Origin: Candidatus Omnitrophota bacterium
Lineage (GTDB): Bacteria > Ratteibacteria > UBA8468 > B48-G9 > JAFGKM01
Assembly: GCA_023819375.1 (NCBI GenBank)
Contig: JAMWDI010000001.1
Span: 1-64,000 of the forward strand
Length of the DNA: 64,000 nt
Direction: 5' to 3'
Both the position numbers and the translations under genes were made by a program. The notes below the pieces were generated by a model. It made no database searches. It was not told where the DNA came from and worked only from the letters and a program-made list of their open reading frames with translations. Positions 25,797-34,656 of the stretch are shown here, in pieces; the first letter of the stretch is position 1; each line of letters opens with the position of its first letter.

Positions 25797-25870
25797 GCGC
25801 CTGTAGCTCAACTGGATAGAGCATCTGCCTTCTAAGCAGAGGGTTGCGCGTTCGAGTCGCGCCAGGCGCA
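25797..25870 (+). tRNA. tRNA-Arg (TCT)
   Basis: 74 nt. Acceptor stem GCGCCTG/CAGGCGC, D-loop CAACTGGATAGAG, anticodon stem TCTGC/GCAGA around CTTCTAA (anticodon TCT), T-arm GCGTTCGAGTCGC, discriminator A. No CCA encoded. Followed by tRNA-Lys after 4 nt. Confidence 0.96.
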
Positions 25871-25874
25871 TTTT

Positions 25875-25947
25875 GGGCCGTTAGCTCAACTGGTAGAGCA
25901 ACGGACTCTTAATCCGTAGGTCGCAGGTTCAAGTCCTGCACGGCCCA
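25875..25947 (+). tRNA. tRNA-Lys (CTT)
   Basis: 73 nt. Acceptor stem GGGCCGT/ACGGCCC, D-loop CAACTGGTAGAG, anticodon stem ACGGA/TCCGT around CTCTTAA (anticodon CTT), T-arm CAGGTTCAAGTCCTG, discriminator A. No CCA encoded. Ends one base before the stop codon of the convergent ald gene. Confidence 0.96.
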
Positions 25948-25948
25948 T

Positions 25949-27019
25949 TTAAAAGGTAAGTTTTAATTTAGGATTGACTATTTCTCCGTTTCTTATAGCA
26001 AGACCTGTTTTTAATCCTTCTGAATATTCAATACTTTTAATACCCTTATCAGCAAGTTGCAAAATATATCTTTCTGTTACATTACAAAGAGCATATGTTG
26101 AAGTTTTAGGTACAATACCAGGAATATTAGGGACACAGTAATGCACAATACCATCATAAATATAAATAGGATTTTTATGAGTTGTTGGTTTACTCGTCTC
26201 AGCAATTCCCCCCTCATCTATTGAAACATCAACAATTACTGTCCCCTCTTCCATTATTTTTAAATCATCTCTTCTTATAAGAATTGGTGGCCTTCTTCCT
26301 GGTATTAAAACTGCTCCAATCACTATATCTGCTTTTTTTATTTCTTTTTTAATGTCATAAAGCGTTGAATATAAAATTTTGCTTTTTGGAAATTCTTTCT
26401 TTAAAAATTTTATTCTTTCTTCATTAATTTCAAAAATTGTAATTTCTGCTCCAATTGAATAAGCAATCTTACCTGCATTATAACCTACTGTTCCTCCGCC
26501 CAAAATAACAACTCTACCTCCCTTTACTCCATCTACACCTGAAATAAGAATTCCTTTCCCACCATACTCTTTTTCAAGATATTTCATACCCTCCTGAATA
26601 CTTAACTTTCCTGCTATCTCACTCATAGGTTTTAAAATAACAAGAATTCCTTTTTCTTCCACAAGTTCATAAGCAATGCATGTTGTCTTTCTTTCAATTA
26701 ATTTTTTTGTCATTTCTATATTTGAAGAAAAATGGAAAAAAGTAAAAATTATTTGTTTATCTGAGAGCAAATTATATTCAGAAGGAAGAGGTTCTTTGAC
26801 TTTGACAATTAAATCAGAATTTTCAAAAATATAAGAGTGATTATCAACAATTTCTGCGCCTGCTTTTTCATAATCTTCATTCTTTATACCTGCACCAGTT
26901 CCTGCATCTTTTTCTATGATTACTTTATGTCCTTTCTTTACAAGTTTTTTTACTGTTTTTGGTGTAATACCAACTCTATACTCTTCTTCTTTTATCTCTT
27001 TTGGTATTCCTATAATCAT
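25949..27019 (-). CDS. ald: Alanine dehydrogenase
   Basis: 356 aa. The N-terminus MIIGIPKEIKEEEYRVGITP with Arg and Lys for pyruvate binding, then VKVKEPLPSEY and FTFFHFSS, is the AlaDH signature. The NAD site is VVILGGGTVGYNAGKIA, and the C-terminal catalytic region has HYCVPNIPGIVPKTSTYAL. Catalyses reversible conversion of L-alanine to pyruvate and ammonia with NAD. Slightly shorter than the usual 370 aa. The ATG overlaps the stop of the DegT-type aminotransferase gene, so both are co-expressed. Confidence 0.93.
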   Translation of the reverse strand: MIIGIPKEIKEEEYRVGITPKTVKKLVKKGHKVIIEKDAGTGAGIKNEDYEKAGAEIVDNHSYIFENSDLIVKVKEPLPSEYNLLSDKQIIFTFFHFSSNIEMTKKLIERKTTCIAYELVEEKGILVILKPMSEIAGKLSIQEGMKYLEKEYGGKGILISGVDGVKGGRVVILGGGTVGYNAGKIAYSIGAEITIFEINEERIKFLKKEFPKSKILYSTLYDIKKEIKKADIVIGAVLIPGRRPPILIRRDDLKIMEEGTVIVDVSIDEGGIAETSKPTTHKNPIYIYDGIVHYCVPNIPGIVPKTSTYALCNVTERYILQLADKGIKSIEYSEGLKTGLAIRNGEIVNPKLKLTF

Positions 27020-28329
27020 TTTTGCATCTCTTTTATAATTTCAATTATTGAGTCAGCCATATATTTCAAATCTTCTTTTTTAAAATCATATAACGGGAGA
27101 TGAGTAAATCTATGCAAAAATACTTCTTCTGCATTTGGACAGGTTTCTTTTATTTTTTCTGTATCATATCCTAACTGTTTCATAATTGAAAATCTATAAA
27201 GTGGAGCAAAATGTGGAATTTGCGTTATTCCTTTTTCAGCCATTTTTTCTTTAACTTTTTGAATATCTCCATTAAGAAGATTTGGGTCTACTTGAAAAAG
27301 ATAAAGATGATGAGTTGATTTAATTTTTTCATCATCAAGTGGTGGAGTTATAATCCCTTTTATATTTTTAAATCTTTCATTGAGATATTCTGCTGCTTTT
27401 CTTCTTTTTTCAATAATTTTATCCAGTCTTTTCATCTGCGAAAGTAATGCAACTGCTTGAATTTCAGTTGCTGAGTGATTCCCCGGGGCAAAATAATCCC
27501 CTCTCCATTTTAAAGCAGTAACATCATAAAGCCATAAAGGAATAGGATTTTCAATATTAAATCCAACAAATCTTGCCTTTGGAAATTCTCTTCCTACATC
27601 TTCATTTGTAACAAGTATACCACCTTCACCAAGAGATGTAATATTTTTTACTTCATGAAAACTAAAAGCCCCAAAATGTCCTATAGTTCCAATCATTTTA
27701 CCCTCATAGACAGCACCAAATGCATGAGCAGCATCTTCAAGAACAACAATATTGAATTTTTTTGCAATATCCATTATCGCAGACATATCACAAGGATACC
27801 CACCTATATGGACAGGCACTATTACTTTTGTCTTCTTTGTAACTTTCCTTGCCACATCTTCAGGGTCCATATTTAAAGTCCTTGGATCTATATCTGCAAG
27901 AACTACCTTAGCCCCAATAGAAAGAGGGTAGGAAATAGTTGCAATAAAAGTAATGGCAGGTGCTATAACTTCATCCCCTGGTTTTAAATCGGCAAATTTG
28001 TAAGCAATTTCAAAACCTGCTGTAGCATTTGTAAGAAAGACAGCATATTTACAGTTTAAAAATTTTTTAACCTCTTCTTCAAGTTGAGCAACTTTTTCTC
28101 CAAGTGTTAATTTACCAGCAAGATTGGAATTTTCAATAAGTTTTTTTATCTCTTTTTCAACTCTTTTTATTTGCGTTCTGTATTTTTTAACCTTATCCTT
28201 TTTAGGAGGTATAAGAAATTTTAAAATTTCCATTATATCCTGAAATTTTATTTTTTCTCCAACAGCACTCCATGGAATTCTCGCAGGACCTGTATCATAT
28301 CTGAAATCAGATACTTTTTCTTTTTTCAT
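27016..28329 (-). CDS. DegT/DnrJ/EryC1/StrS-family aminotransferase
   Basis: 437 aa PLP enzyme. After an unusual 70-residue N-terminal extension (FRYDTGPARIPWSAVGEKIK) comes the family core: LGEKVAQLEEEVKKFLNCKY, ATAGFEIAY, APAITFIATI, VLEDAAHAFGA and SFHEVKNITSLGEGG with the PLP lysine. Such enzymes aminate keto-sugars or act on cyclitols. The extension and the presence of ald next door might instead indicate a small-molecule amine substrate. No other nucleotide-sugar genes are close by. Has a consensus promoter and a GGGGGG ribosome site. Confidence 0.85.
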   Translation of the reverse strand: MKKEKVSDFRYDTGPARIPWSAVGEKIKFQDIMEILKFLIPPKKDKVKKYRTQIKRVEKEIKKLIENSNLAGKLTLGEKVAQLEEEVKKFLNCKYAVFLTNATAGFEIAYKFADLKPGDEVIAPAITFIATISYPLSIGAKVVLADIDPRTLNMDPEDVARKVTKKTKVIVPVHIGGYPCDMSAIMDIAKKFNIVVLEDAAHAFGAVYEGKMIGTIGHFGAFSFHEVKNITSLGEGGILVTNEDVGREFPKARFVGFNIENPIPLWLYDVTALKWRGDYFAPGNHSATEIQAVALLSQMKRLDKIIEKRRKAAEYLNERFKNIKGIITPPLDDEKIKSTHHLYLFQVDPNLLNGDIQKVKEKMAEKGITQIPHFAPLYRFSIMKQLGYDTEKIKETCPNAEEVFLHRFTHLPLYDFKKEDLKYMADSIIEIIKEMQK

Positions 28330-28340
28330 TTTTCCCCCCT

Positions 28341-28386
28341 TTTTTACTTTTTCGTAAATAATATATTAAAAAAAATTAATTGTCAA
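28341..28386 (-). promoter_or_regulatory. Promoter and candidate operator before DegT-type gene
   Basis: Minus strand TTGACA (28381-28386), 17 bp, TATTAT (28358-28363). Just downstream is the inverted repeat TTTAC-N6-GTAAA, which lies across the transcript start. The -35 is within the last codons of the ROK gene. Confidence 0.6.
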
Positions 28387-29518
28387 GTTTTAAAAATTTA
28401 CTTATTGAAAAACAAGCACCTCCAATCGCTCCAATTTCTTTTCCAAAATCAGAAATTTCAAATCTAACTGGGTATTTGTAAACCATATTTTCTTCAATTT
28501 TTCTTATAATTTCCCCTAAAAAATCTTTATATATTTCAAAATTTCTGTCAAAAATAACCAACTCGGAATTAAACAAATTTACGAGATTGGCAACAGAAAT
28601 ACTAAATATTTCCAAAATTTCATCTAAGATTGTTTTAATTATCTTTTCTCCTTTCAAGTATCTTGAAACAATCTCTGAAATATTCATATCTTTTTTGGTT
28701 GCCTCTTTAATTTTTTTTATAATTGAGGGAATGCTTGCAATTGCTTCTAAACATCCATTCCCACCACAATTACATTTTTCAGTTCTACCATTTATTTTAA
28801 TATGTCCAAATTCTCCTGCAACACCACCTGCTCCATGGACAACTCTATTATCACTTATAATACCACATCCAATTCCTTCACCATATTCAACAAATAAAAA
28901 ATTTCTATAATTTTTACCTTTGCCAAAAAATTTCTCACTTAATACTTTTGCCTGTGAAGTCCCTATAACAAAAGTTTCAATCGAAACTTCATTTTCAATA
29001 TAATTTTTTATAGGCACATCTCTCCATTGAGGCATAATTGATGAAAACAAAGAAATTCCTTTTTCTGTATCAACAATTCCAGGATCAACAAAACCTATTC
29101 CACAAATTTTATTTTTATCACTTCCACATTTTGATATCACATTTTTTATAAGATAAACTATTTTTTCTTTAATATTTTCTTTACTCTCATTCAAATCTAA
29201 ATCTATTGTTTCACTTTTTATAATTTTTCCTTCAAAATTTAAAATAACAGAATATATGCCTGTCGTTGTTAATTCACATCCAATAAAAAATTTACTATCA
29301 GGAACAATGCTTAATAAAGAATGGGGCCTTCCACCTTTTTCATTCTTTCTTTTTCCAACTTCTTTAACTATTCCTTCTTTTATCAATTCTTTTATTATTT
29401 CAGTAATTGTTGCAAAACGAATATCAAGCAGTTCATGTAGATCTTTTCTTGAAAATTTACCTTTTTCATAAATTGTTTTCAGAATATTAGTTCTATGAAG
29501 ATGATATTTTGTAGTCAT
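28376..29518 (-). CDS. ROK-family transcription regulator
   Basis: 380 aa. N-terminal helix-turn-helix (about 10-65; FSRKDLHELLDIRFATITEI) followed by the ROK sugar-kinase-like fold: FFIGCELTTTGIYSVILNF, GIGFVDPGIVDTE, and the zinc motif CNCGGNGCLEA with the preceding GEFGHIKI. The ROK catalytic Asp position reads GFVDPG, so kinase activity is unlikely and a repressor role (NagC/XylR-like) fits. Probably senses a sugar or amino sugar. A TAAAAT box (29525-29530) puts its transcript start right at the ATG. Confidence 0.87.
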   Translation of the reverse strand: MTTKYHLHRTNILKTIYEKGKFSRKDLHELLDIRFATITEIIKELIKEGIVKEVGKRKNEKGGRPHSLLSIVPDSKFFIGCELTTTGIYSVILNFEGKIIKSETIDLDLNESKENIKEKIVYLIKNVISKCGSDKNKICGIGFVDPGIVDTEKGISLFSSIMPQWRDVPIKNYIENEVSIETFVIGTSQAKVLSEKFFGKGKNYRNFLFVEYGEGIGCGIISDNRVVHGAGGVAGEFGHIKINGRTEKCNCGGNGCLEAIASIPSIIKKIKEATKKDMNISEIVSRYLKGEKIIKTILDEILEIFSISVANLVNLFNSELVIFDRNFEIYKDFLGEIIRKIEENMVYKYPVRFEISDFGKEIGAIGGACFSISKFLKLDN

Positions 29519-29524
29519 ATTTAT

Positions 29525-29555
29525 ATTTTAACATTTTTTTCAATTTTGTTATAAT
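29525..29555. promoter_or_regulatory. Overlapping divergent promoters, ROK gene and DUF362/rnf operon
   Basis: Plus strand: TTAACA (29528-29533), 16 bp, TATAAT (29550-29555), with the ATG of the DUF362 gene 8 nt later (leader of about 2 nt). Minus strand: TAAAAT (29525-29530) ends 6 nt before the ROK start codon; its -35 is poor. The plus -35 and the minus -10 overlap. Confidence 0.55.
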
Positions 29556-29563
29556 TTTCTCTT

Positions 29564-30661
29564 ATGAAAGATAAAGTAGTCGTCTTAAAATGCGAAAGTT
29601 ATTCAGAAGATTTAATTTACGAAAAATTAAAAAGAGGCATTGAACTTTTGGATTTAAAAAATATACCTGAAAAAATACTTTTAAAACCAAATATGTTATC
29701 TGCGAGAAATCCAAATGAAGGAGTTACAACACATCCTACCCTTATTTCAGGTCTTATTAAAATTTTTGAAAATAAAAAATTAATCATAGGAGATAGCCCT
29801 GCTAATGCTTTAAAACCAATAGAAGAATACTGGGAAAATTGTGGTTATTTGGAGATATCAAAAAAATATAATGTGGAACTTAAAAAATTTGACGATTTTT
29901 TAATAATTGACCTTAATGTTAATGGCAAAAAATGTAAAATTCCTGTAACTAAATTGATAAAAGAATATAAAGTTTTAAATATACCCAAATTTAAAACGCA
30001 TAATTTAACCACTTTAACAATTGGAATTAAAAACTTATATGGTCTAATCCCTGGAATGACAAAATCAATTTTACATAGTAAATTTATTAATCCCTACGAT
30101 TTTTCTTCCTTCCTTATTGAATTCTATAAAGAAATTGAAAAAAATATTTTTCTTACAGTTGTTGACGCAATAATAATTATGGAAGGAGATGGGCCATCAT
30201 CTGGAGAATTAAGAAAAGCAGGATATATTATAATTGGAGAAAGTCCTGTATATGTTGACTATTTTTGTTGCTTACTTGCCAGTATTAATCCAGAAAATAT
30301 TGATTTTATAAAAATTTATAAAGAAAAATACAAATTGAAAGAACCTGAAATAATTGGGGACAATTTTGAAGTACTAAAAAATTTCAAGTTACCGTCTACT
30401 AAGAAATATTTTTTGATTAAAAATAAATTTTTTTCAAAATTACTCCTACCAATAAGTAAATTTTTTAAAATTATTCCAGTAATAAATCTTCAAAAATGTA
30501 AAAAATGTTATAGTTGTGTAAATGTATGTCCTGTGAAAAGTATTTCAAAAAACTTGAAATTTGATAGAAAAAAGTGTATATTATGTTTCTGTTGCTTTGA
30601 AGTGTGCCCATATAAAGCAATTAAAATTAAGAAAAGTTTAATTGCAAAAATTTTAACATAA
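29564..30661 (+). CDS. DUF362 protein with two 4Fe-4S motifs
   Basis: 365 aa, cytoplasmic. The DUF362 domain (about 5-300) has ILLKPNMLSARNPNEGVTTH, IIGDSPAN, NIPKFKTHNLTTLTIGIKN and DAIIIMEGDGPSSGE. The C-terminus is a ferredoxin of the 2[4Fe-4S] type: CKKCYSCVNVCPVKSI and CILCFCCFEVCPYKAI. DUF362 proteins are of unknown function but are often found beside redox enzymes. Here it is the first gene of the operon with apgM and rnf, with a consensus promoter, so it may be an electron carrier for Rnf. Confidence 0.85.
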   Translation: MKDKVVVLKCESYSEDLIYEKLKRGIELLDLKNIPEKILLKPNMLSARNPNEGVTTHPTLISGLIKIFENKKLIIGDSPANALKPIEEYWENCGYLEISKKYNVELKKFDDFLIIDLNVNGKKCKIPVTKLIKEYKVLNIPKFKTHNLTTLTIGIKNLYGLIPGMTKSILHSKFINPYDFSSFLIEFYKEIEKNIFLTVVDAIIIMEGDGPSSGELRKAGYIIIGESPVYVDYFCCLLASINPENIDFIKIYKEKYKLKEPEIIGDNFEVLKNFKLPSTKKYFLIKNKFFSKLLLPISKFFKIIPVINLQKCKKCYSCVNVCPVKSISKNLKFDRKKCILCFCCFEVCPYKAIKIKKSLIAKILT

Positions 30662-30672
30662 AGGAGTAAAAA

Positions 30673-31887
30673 ATGGAGTATGAAAAAATCTTACCTGAAA
30701 TTATACAAGAAAATGATAAAAAAATTCTTCTTGTTGTTCTTGATGGGATAGGAGGTCTTCCTCATCCAATAACCGGAAAAACTGAACTTGAAACTGCCAG
30801 AATACCAAACCTTGATTATTTTGCAAAAATTGGGTCCTGCGGGCTTATAATACCTGTTCTTCCTGGCATAACTCCTGGGAGTGGGCCTGGACATATTGCC
30901 TTATTTGGATATGATCCAATTGAAATTCAAATTGGAAGAGGAATACTTGAGTGTCTTGGCATTGGTCTGGAGGTTAAAAAGGGAGAAATTGCCATTAGAG
31001 GGAATTTTGCAACAATAGATGAAAATAAAATAGTTACAGATAGAAGAGCAGGAAGAATTCCAACAGAAGAAAATGAAAAAATTGTAAATTTAATTTCTGA
31101 AAATATAAGAGAAATTAAAGGAATAAAAATAAAAATAAAAACAGTTAAAGAACATAGATGTGCAATTATATTAAGTGGAGAAAATCTTTCTATTGATGTA
31201 TCTGAAAATGACCCAGGAAAAGAAGGAAAACCTTTAAAAAATTTTGTACCTTTAAGTGAAAAAGGAAAATTCACAGCAGAAGTTTTAAACGAATTTGAAG
31301 AAAGAGTTATTAACTTATTGAAAAATGTGGATACAAAAGCGAAATGTATTCTTCTAAGGGGTTTTTCTACATATCCAGAAATAAAAACTTTTAAAGAAAA
31401 GTATAAATTGAATGCTTGCTGTATTGCAACATATCCAATGTATAAGGGTATTTCAAAACTTGTTGGTATGGATGTAATTGACTGTGGCGAAACTGTTGAA
31501 GAGGAGATAATGGCTCTTCAGAAAGTTTATAATGATTATAATTTTTTCTTCCTTCATATTAAAAAAACGGATAGTCTTGGGGAAGACGGAAATTTTGAAG
31601 GTAAAGTAAAATTTATTGAAGAAATAGACAAAAAAATTGAACTGATTAAAAGTATGGAATTTGAAGCAATTGCAATAACAGGAGACCATTCTACACCATC
31701 AAAACTAAAAGGTCATTCATGGCACCCTGTTCCTTTTGTTCTAGTTTCACCAAATACAATACCAGACGATGTTCAAAGGTTTACCGAAAAAGAATGTAGT
31801 AAAGGAATTTTAGGAAATATGTATTCAAAAAATGTTATGTATCTTTTACTTGCCTGTTCTTTAAAACTTGGAAAATTTGGAGCATAG
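30673..31887 (+). CDS. apgM: Archaeal-type cofactor-independent phosphoglycerate mutase
   Basis: 404 aa, the normal ApgM length. Landmarks: ILLVVLDGIGGLPHPITGKT (metal Asp), LPGITPGSGPGHIALFGYDP with the catalytic Ser, QIGRGILECLGIG, DRRAGRIPT and the C-terminal ITGDHSTPSKLKGHSWHPVP with metal-binding Asp and His. Interconverts 2- and 3-phosphoglycerate in glycolysis without bisphosphoglycerate. Ribosome site AAGGAG. Ends in the start of rnfC with 1 bp between. A second paralogue at 54023 is better read as a homoserine kinase. Confidence 0.9.
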   Translation: MEYEKILPEIIQENDKKILLVVLDGIGGLPHPITGKTELETARIPNLDYFAKIGSCGLIIPVLPGITPGSGPGHIALFGYDPIEIQIGRGILECLGIGLEVKKGEIAIRGNFATIDENKIVTDRRAGRIPTEENEKIVNLISENIREIKGIKIKIKTVKEHRCAIILSGENLSIDVSENDPGKEGKPLKNFVPLSEKGKFTAEVLNEFEERVINLLKNVDTKAKCILLRGFSTYPEIKTFKEKYKLNACCIATYPMYKGISKLVGMDVIDCGETVEEEIMALQKVYNDYNFFFLHIKKTDSLGEDGNFEGKVKFIEEIDKKIELIKSMEFEAIAITGDHSTPSKLKGHSWHPVPFVLVSPNTIPDDVQRFTEKECSKGILGNMYSKNVMYLLLACSLKLGKFGA

Positions 31888-31888
31888 T

Positions 31889-33184
31889 ATGTTCAAAGGC
31901 GGTGTTAAACTAATAGATTTTAAAAGTTTGAGCAAAAATGAAGAAATTGAAGAATTCAAATATCCAGAAAAAGTAATAATTCCTTTAATTCAACATACAG
32001 GAAGTCCTGCAAAACCAGTTGTAAAAAAAGGAGATTATGTCCTTGAAGGACAGGTTATTGGAGAGATTACTGGATTCATTAGTTCGTATATACACTCTTC
32101 TATATCAGGAAAAGTTATTGAAATTGCTCCTTGGGATTTACCTACTGGAAGAAAATCTTTAAGTGTTATTATTGAAAGTGATGGCGAAAGAAAAAGTATA
32201 GAAAAAGTAAAAAGAGATTGGCTTAACCTTAAATCAGAGGAAATTATAAATATTGTAAAAGAAAGTGGTATTGTTGGTCTTGGTGGTGCTGCTTTCCCTA
32301 CACATGTAAAATTAACTATTCCAGAAGGAAAAAGAGTAGATTTTATTTTGATAAATGGATGTGAATGTGAACCATTTTTAACCTGCGATTATAGAGTTTT
32401 AAAAGAATATACTGAAGAAGTTATTGAAGGAATTCAAATAATTTGTAAAGCCACAAATGTGAAAAAAGCATTTATTGGGATTGAACATAATAAAATTGAT
32501 CTTTTACCTCAACTTGAAAGAAGTATTAGAAATTTAAAAATAAGTATTGAAATTGAAATCAAAATTCTTCCTGCAAAATATCCTCAGGGTAGTGAAAAAC
32601 ACTTAATAAAATCTATTTTAAATAGAGAGGTTCCATCTGGAGGATTGCCCATAGACGTTAATTGCATTGTCTTTAATGTTCAAACGACACTGGCAATAAA
32701 ACGTGCTGTTTGTGATGGCATCCCTTTAACTGAAAGGGTTTTGACATGCTCTGGACTTGTGAAAAATCCAAAAAATTTAAAAGTAAAAATTGGAACTTTA
32801 ATATCTGATATTTTAAATTTTTGTGGAGCAGAATTAAAACATGGTAGGAAAATCATAGTTGGTGGTCCAATGATGGGAATACAATTATTTAAAGAAGATG
32901 TTCCTGTTATAAAAGGAACAACAGGAATTTTATTATTACCTGAAGAAAAATTACCTAAAAGAATTCAACCTTGTATAAGATGTGGAAAATGTCTTGATGT
33001 ATGTCCAATGTTTCTTCTTCCCAGTGAAATAGGTAAATATGTAGAACTTGAAAGATTTGATAAGGTAGAAAATTTAAATGTTTTTGATTGTATTGAATGT
33101 GGATGTTGTGCTTATATATGTCCTTCAAAAAGACCACTTGTTGACTTTATAAAATGTGCTAAATTTAAATTGAGAAAAAAATGA
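31889..33184 (+). CDS. rnfC: Electron transport complex subunit RnfC
   Basis: 431 aa from the ATG at 31889, chosen because it follows GGAG and the apgM stop; an upstream start would overlap apgM. It binds NADH and FMN in the soluble arm of Rnf. N-terminal HTGSPAKPVVKKGDYVLEGQ is a lipoyl-like domain; VGLGGAAFPTHVKL and NGCECEPFLTCDYRVL are the nucleotide-flavin region of the NuoF-like domain; KYPQGSEKHLIKSI follows. The C-terminus has two 4Fe-4S motifs, CIRCGKCLDVCPMFLLP and CIECGCCAYICPSKRP. Overlaps rnfD by 4 bp. Confidence 0.95.
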   Translation: MFKGGVKLIDFKSLSKNEEIEEFKYPEKVIIPLIQHTGSPAKPVVKKGDYVLEGQVIGEITGFISSYIHSSISGKVIEIAPWDLPTGRKSLSVIIESDGERKSIEKVKRDWLNLKSEEIINIVKESGIVGLGGAAFPTHVKLTIPEGKRVDFILINGCECEPFLTCDYRVLKEYTEEVIEGIQIICKATNVKKAFIGIEHNKIDLLPQLERSIRNLKISIEIEIKILPAKYPQGSEKHLIKSILNREVPSGGLPIDVNCIVFNVQTTLAIKRAVCDGIPLTERVLTCSGLVKNPKNLKVKIGTLISDILNFCGAELKHGRKIIVGGPMMGIQLFKEDVPVIKGTTGILLLPEEKLPKRIQPCIRCGKCLDVCPMFLLPSEIGKYVELERFDKVENLNVFDCIECGCCAYICPSKRPLVDFIKCAKFKLRKK

Positions 33185-34113
33185 ATACTAAAAATATTTG
33201 TAAAATTACTTGTTCTCCACATATACATAGTTCAGAAACTGTAGGAAAAATAATGTTTTATGTGATAATTTCTTTACTTCCTGCTCTTTTTGGTAGTATC
33301 TATTTTTTTGGAATTTATGTTTTAGAAATTATTTTTGTTTCAATAATTTCCTGTGTCTTAAGCGAACTTTTATTTCAAATTCTAATGAAAAAGGAAATAA
33401 GAATTTATGATGGAAGTGCTATTGTTACAGGTATTCTTCTGGCTTTTGTATTACCTCCAAGAATTCCATTATGGATGGTTGCAATTGGTGGATTTCTTGC
33501 AATCTTTCTCGTTAAGGAACTTTTTGGGGGAATTGGATTTAATATATTTAACCCTGCTTTAACTGCAAGAGCAATTTTACTTGCATCCTATCCAGTTGAA
33601 ATGACGAAATTTATAAAACCTTTTGATTATAATATAGATGCAATAACCAGTGCAACTCCTTTATTTATTATAAAAGAAAAAATTAATGAACAACTTCCAA
33701 CCTTATGGCAAATGTTTTTAGGCAGTAGATCTGGATGTATAGGAGAAACTAGTACTCTTTTATTACTAATTGGAGGGCTTTTTTTACTTTCAAAAAAAGT
33801 AATAACATGGCACATTCCTTTCTCTTATATTTTAACAGTAGCAATTTTGTCATTTATTTTCAGAGAAAATGTCTGGTATCAAATAATGGGAGGAGGTCTT
33901 ATACTTGGCGCTTTCTTTATGGCAACAGACTATGTAACATCTCCAATAACTAGAAAGGGCAAAATTATATTTGGAATTGGTTGTGGAATGATAACATTTT
34001 TAATAAGAAAATGGGGTGGTTATCCTGAAGGTGTTTGTTATTCAATTCTCTTTATGAATTCATTAGTTCCTTTAATTAATAAGTACACATTACCTAAAAA
34101 ATTTGGAAAATAA
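33181..34113 (+). CDS. rnfD: Electron transport complex subunit RnfD
   Basis: 310 aa integral membrane subunit with about nine hydrophobic segments. Typical features: SPHIHSSETVGKIMF at the start, YDGSAIVTGILLAFVLPP, KELFGGIGFNIFNPALTARA, then DAITSATPLF where the Thr is expected to carry covalent FMN, and FFMATDYVTSPITRKGK near the end. Forms the Na+ or H+ pumping membrane part with RnfA, RnfE and RnfG. Confidence 0.95.
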   Translation: MNTKNICKITCSPHIHSSETVGKIMFYVIISLLPALFGSIYFFGIYVLEIIFVSIISCVLSELLFQILMKKEIRIYDGSAIVTGILLAFVLPPRIPLWMVAIGGFLAIFLVKELFGGIGFNIFNPALTARAILLASYPVEMTKFIKPFDYNIDAITSATPLFIIKEKINEQLPTLWQMFLGSRSGCIGETSTLLLLIGGLFLLSKKVITWHIPFSYILTVAILSFIFRENVWYQIMGGGLILGAFFMATDYVTSPITRKGKIIFGIGCGMITFLIRKWGGYPEGVCYSILFMNSLVPLINKYTLPKKFGK

Positions 34114-34116
34114 AAA

Positions 34117-34656
34117 ATGAATAAAAAAGAGTTTTTTATTGGTATTGTAGTAATCACCTTTATCTGCGCTTTGTCAGGATATCTTCTTTCTTATATTTAC
34201 AAAATTACAATGCCAAGAATTGAAAAAATCAAAAAAATCAAAGAAAATAAAATCAACAAAGAAATTTTTCCAGAGGGTGTAAATTTTATAGAAAAAGAGA
34301 TGGATGGTATTAAATACATTTCTGTTTTAAACTTGAATGATGAAGAAATAGGAAAAATATTTGAAGTAAAAACACTCGGATATGGCGGTTATATTTATCT
34401 AAAAGTAGGAATTGACAAAGATATGAAAATAAAAGGGATTAAGATTAAGGAACATTCTGAAACTCCCGGACTTGGTTCAAAAATAACAGAAAATAAATTT
34501 CTTGACCAGTTTACAGGGAAAACAAAAGATGATATATATTTAAAAAAAGATAATCCAAATGGGAAAATTGATGCAGTCACAGGTGCAACAATATCTTCTA
34601 GAAGTGTTGTTGAGAGTGTAAGGAAATTACTTGAAAAAATAAAGGAAGAAAAATGA
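34117..34656 (+). CDS. rnfG: Electron transport complex subunit RnfG
   Basis: 179 aa with one N-terminal membrane anchor (about 7-27, IVVITFICALSGYLLSYIY) and an extracytoplasmic FMN-binding domain. The covalent FMN site is in DAVTGATISSRSVVESV. GYGGYIYLKVGIDKDMKIKG and HSETPGLGSKI are usual for the family. Overlaps the following flavodoxin-like gene by 4 bp. Confidence 0.94.
   Translation: MNKKEFFIGIVVITFICALSGYLLSYIYKITMPRIEKIKKIKENKINKEIFPEGVNFIEKEMDGIKYISVLNLNDEEIGKIFEVKTLGYGGYIYLKVGIDKDMKIKGIKIKEHSETPGLGSKITENKFLDQFTGKTKDDIYLKKDNPNGKIDAVTGATISSRSVVESVRKLLEKIKEEK

Noticed and set aside
27016-28329. Considered as nucleotide-sugar aminotransferase in an O-antigen or capsule cluster
   Set aside because: No glycosyltransferase, nucleotidyltransferase or epimerase genes are adjacent, so only the family name is given.
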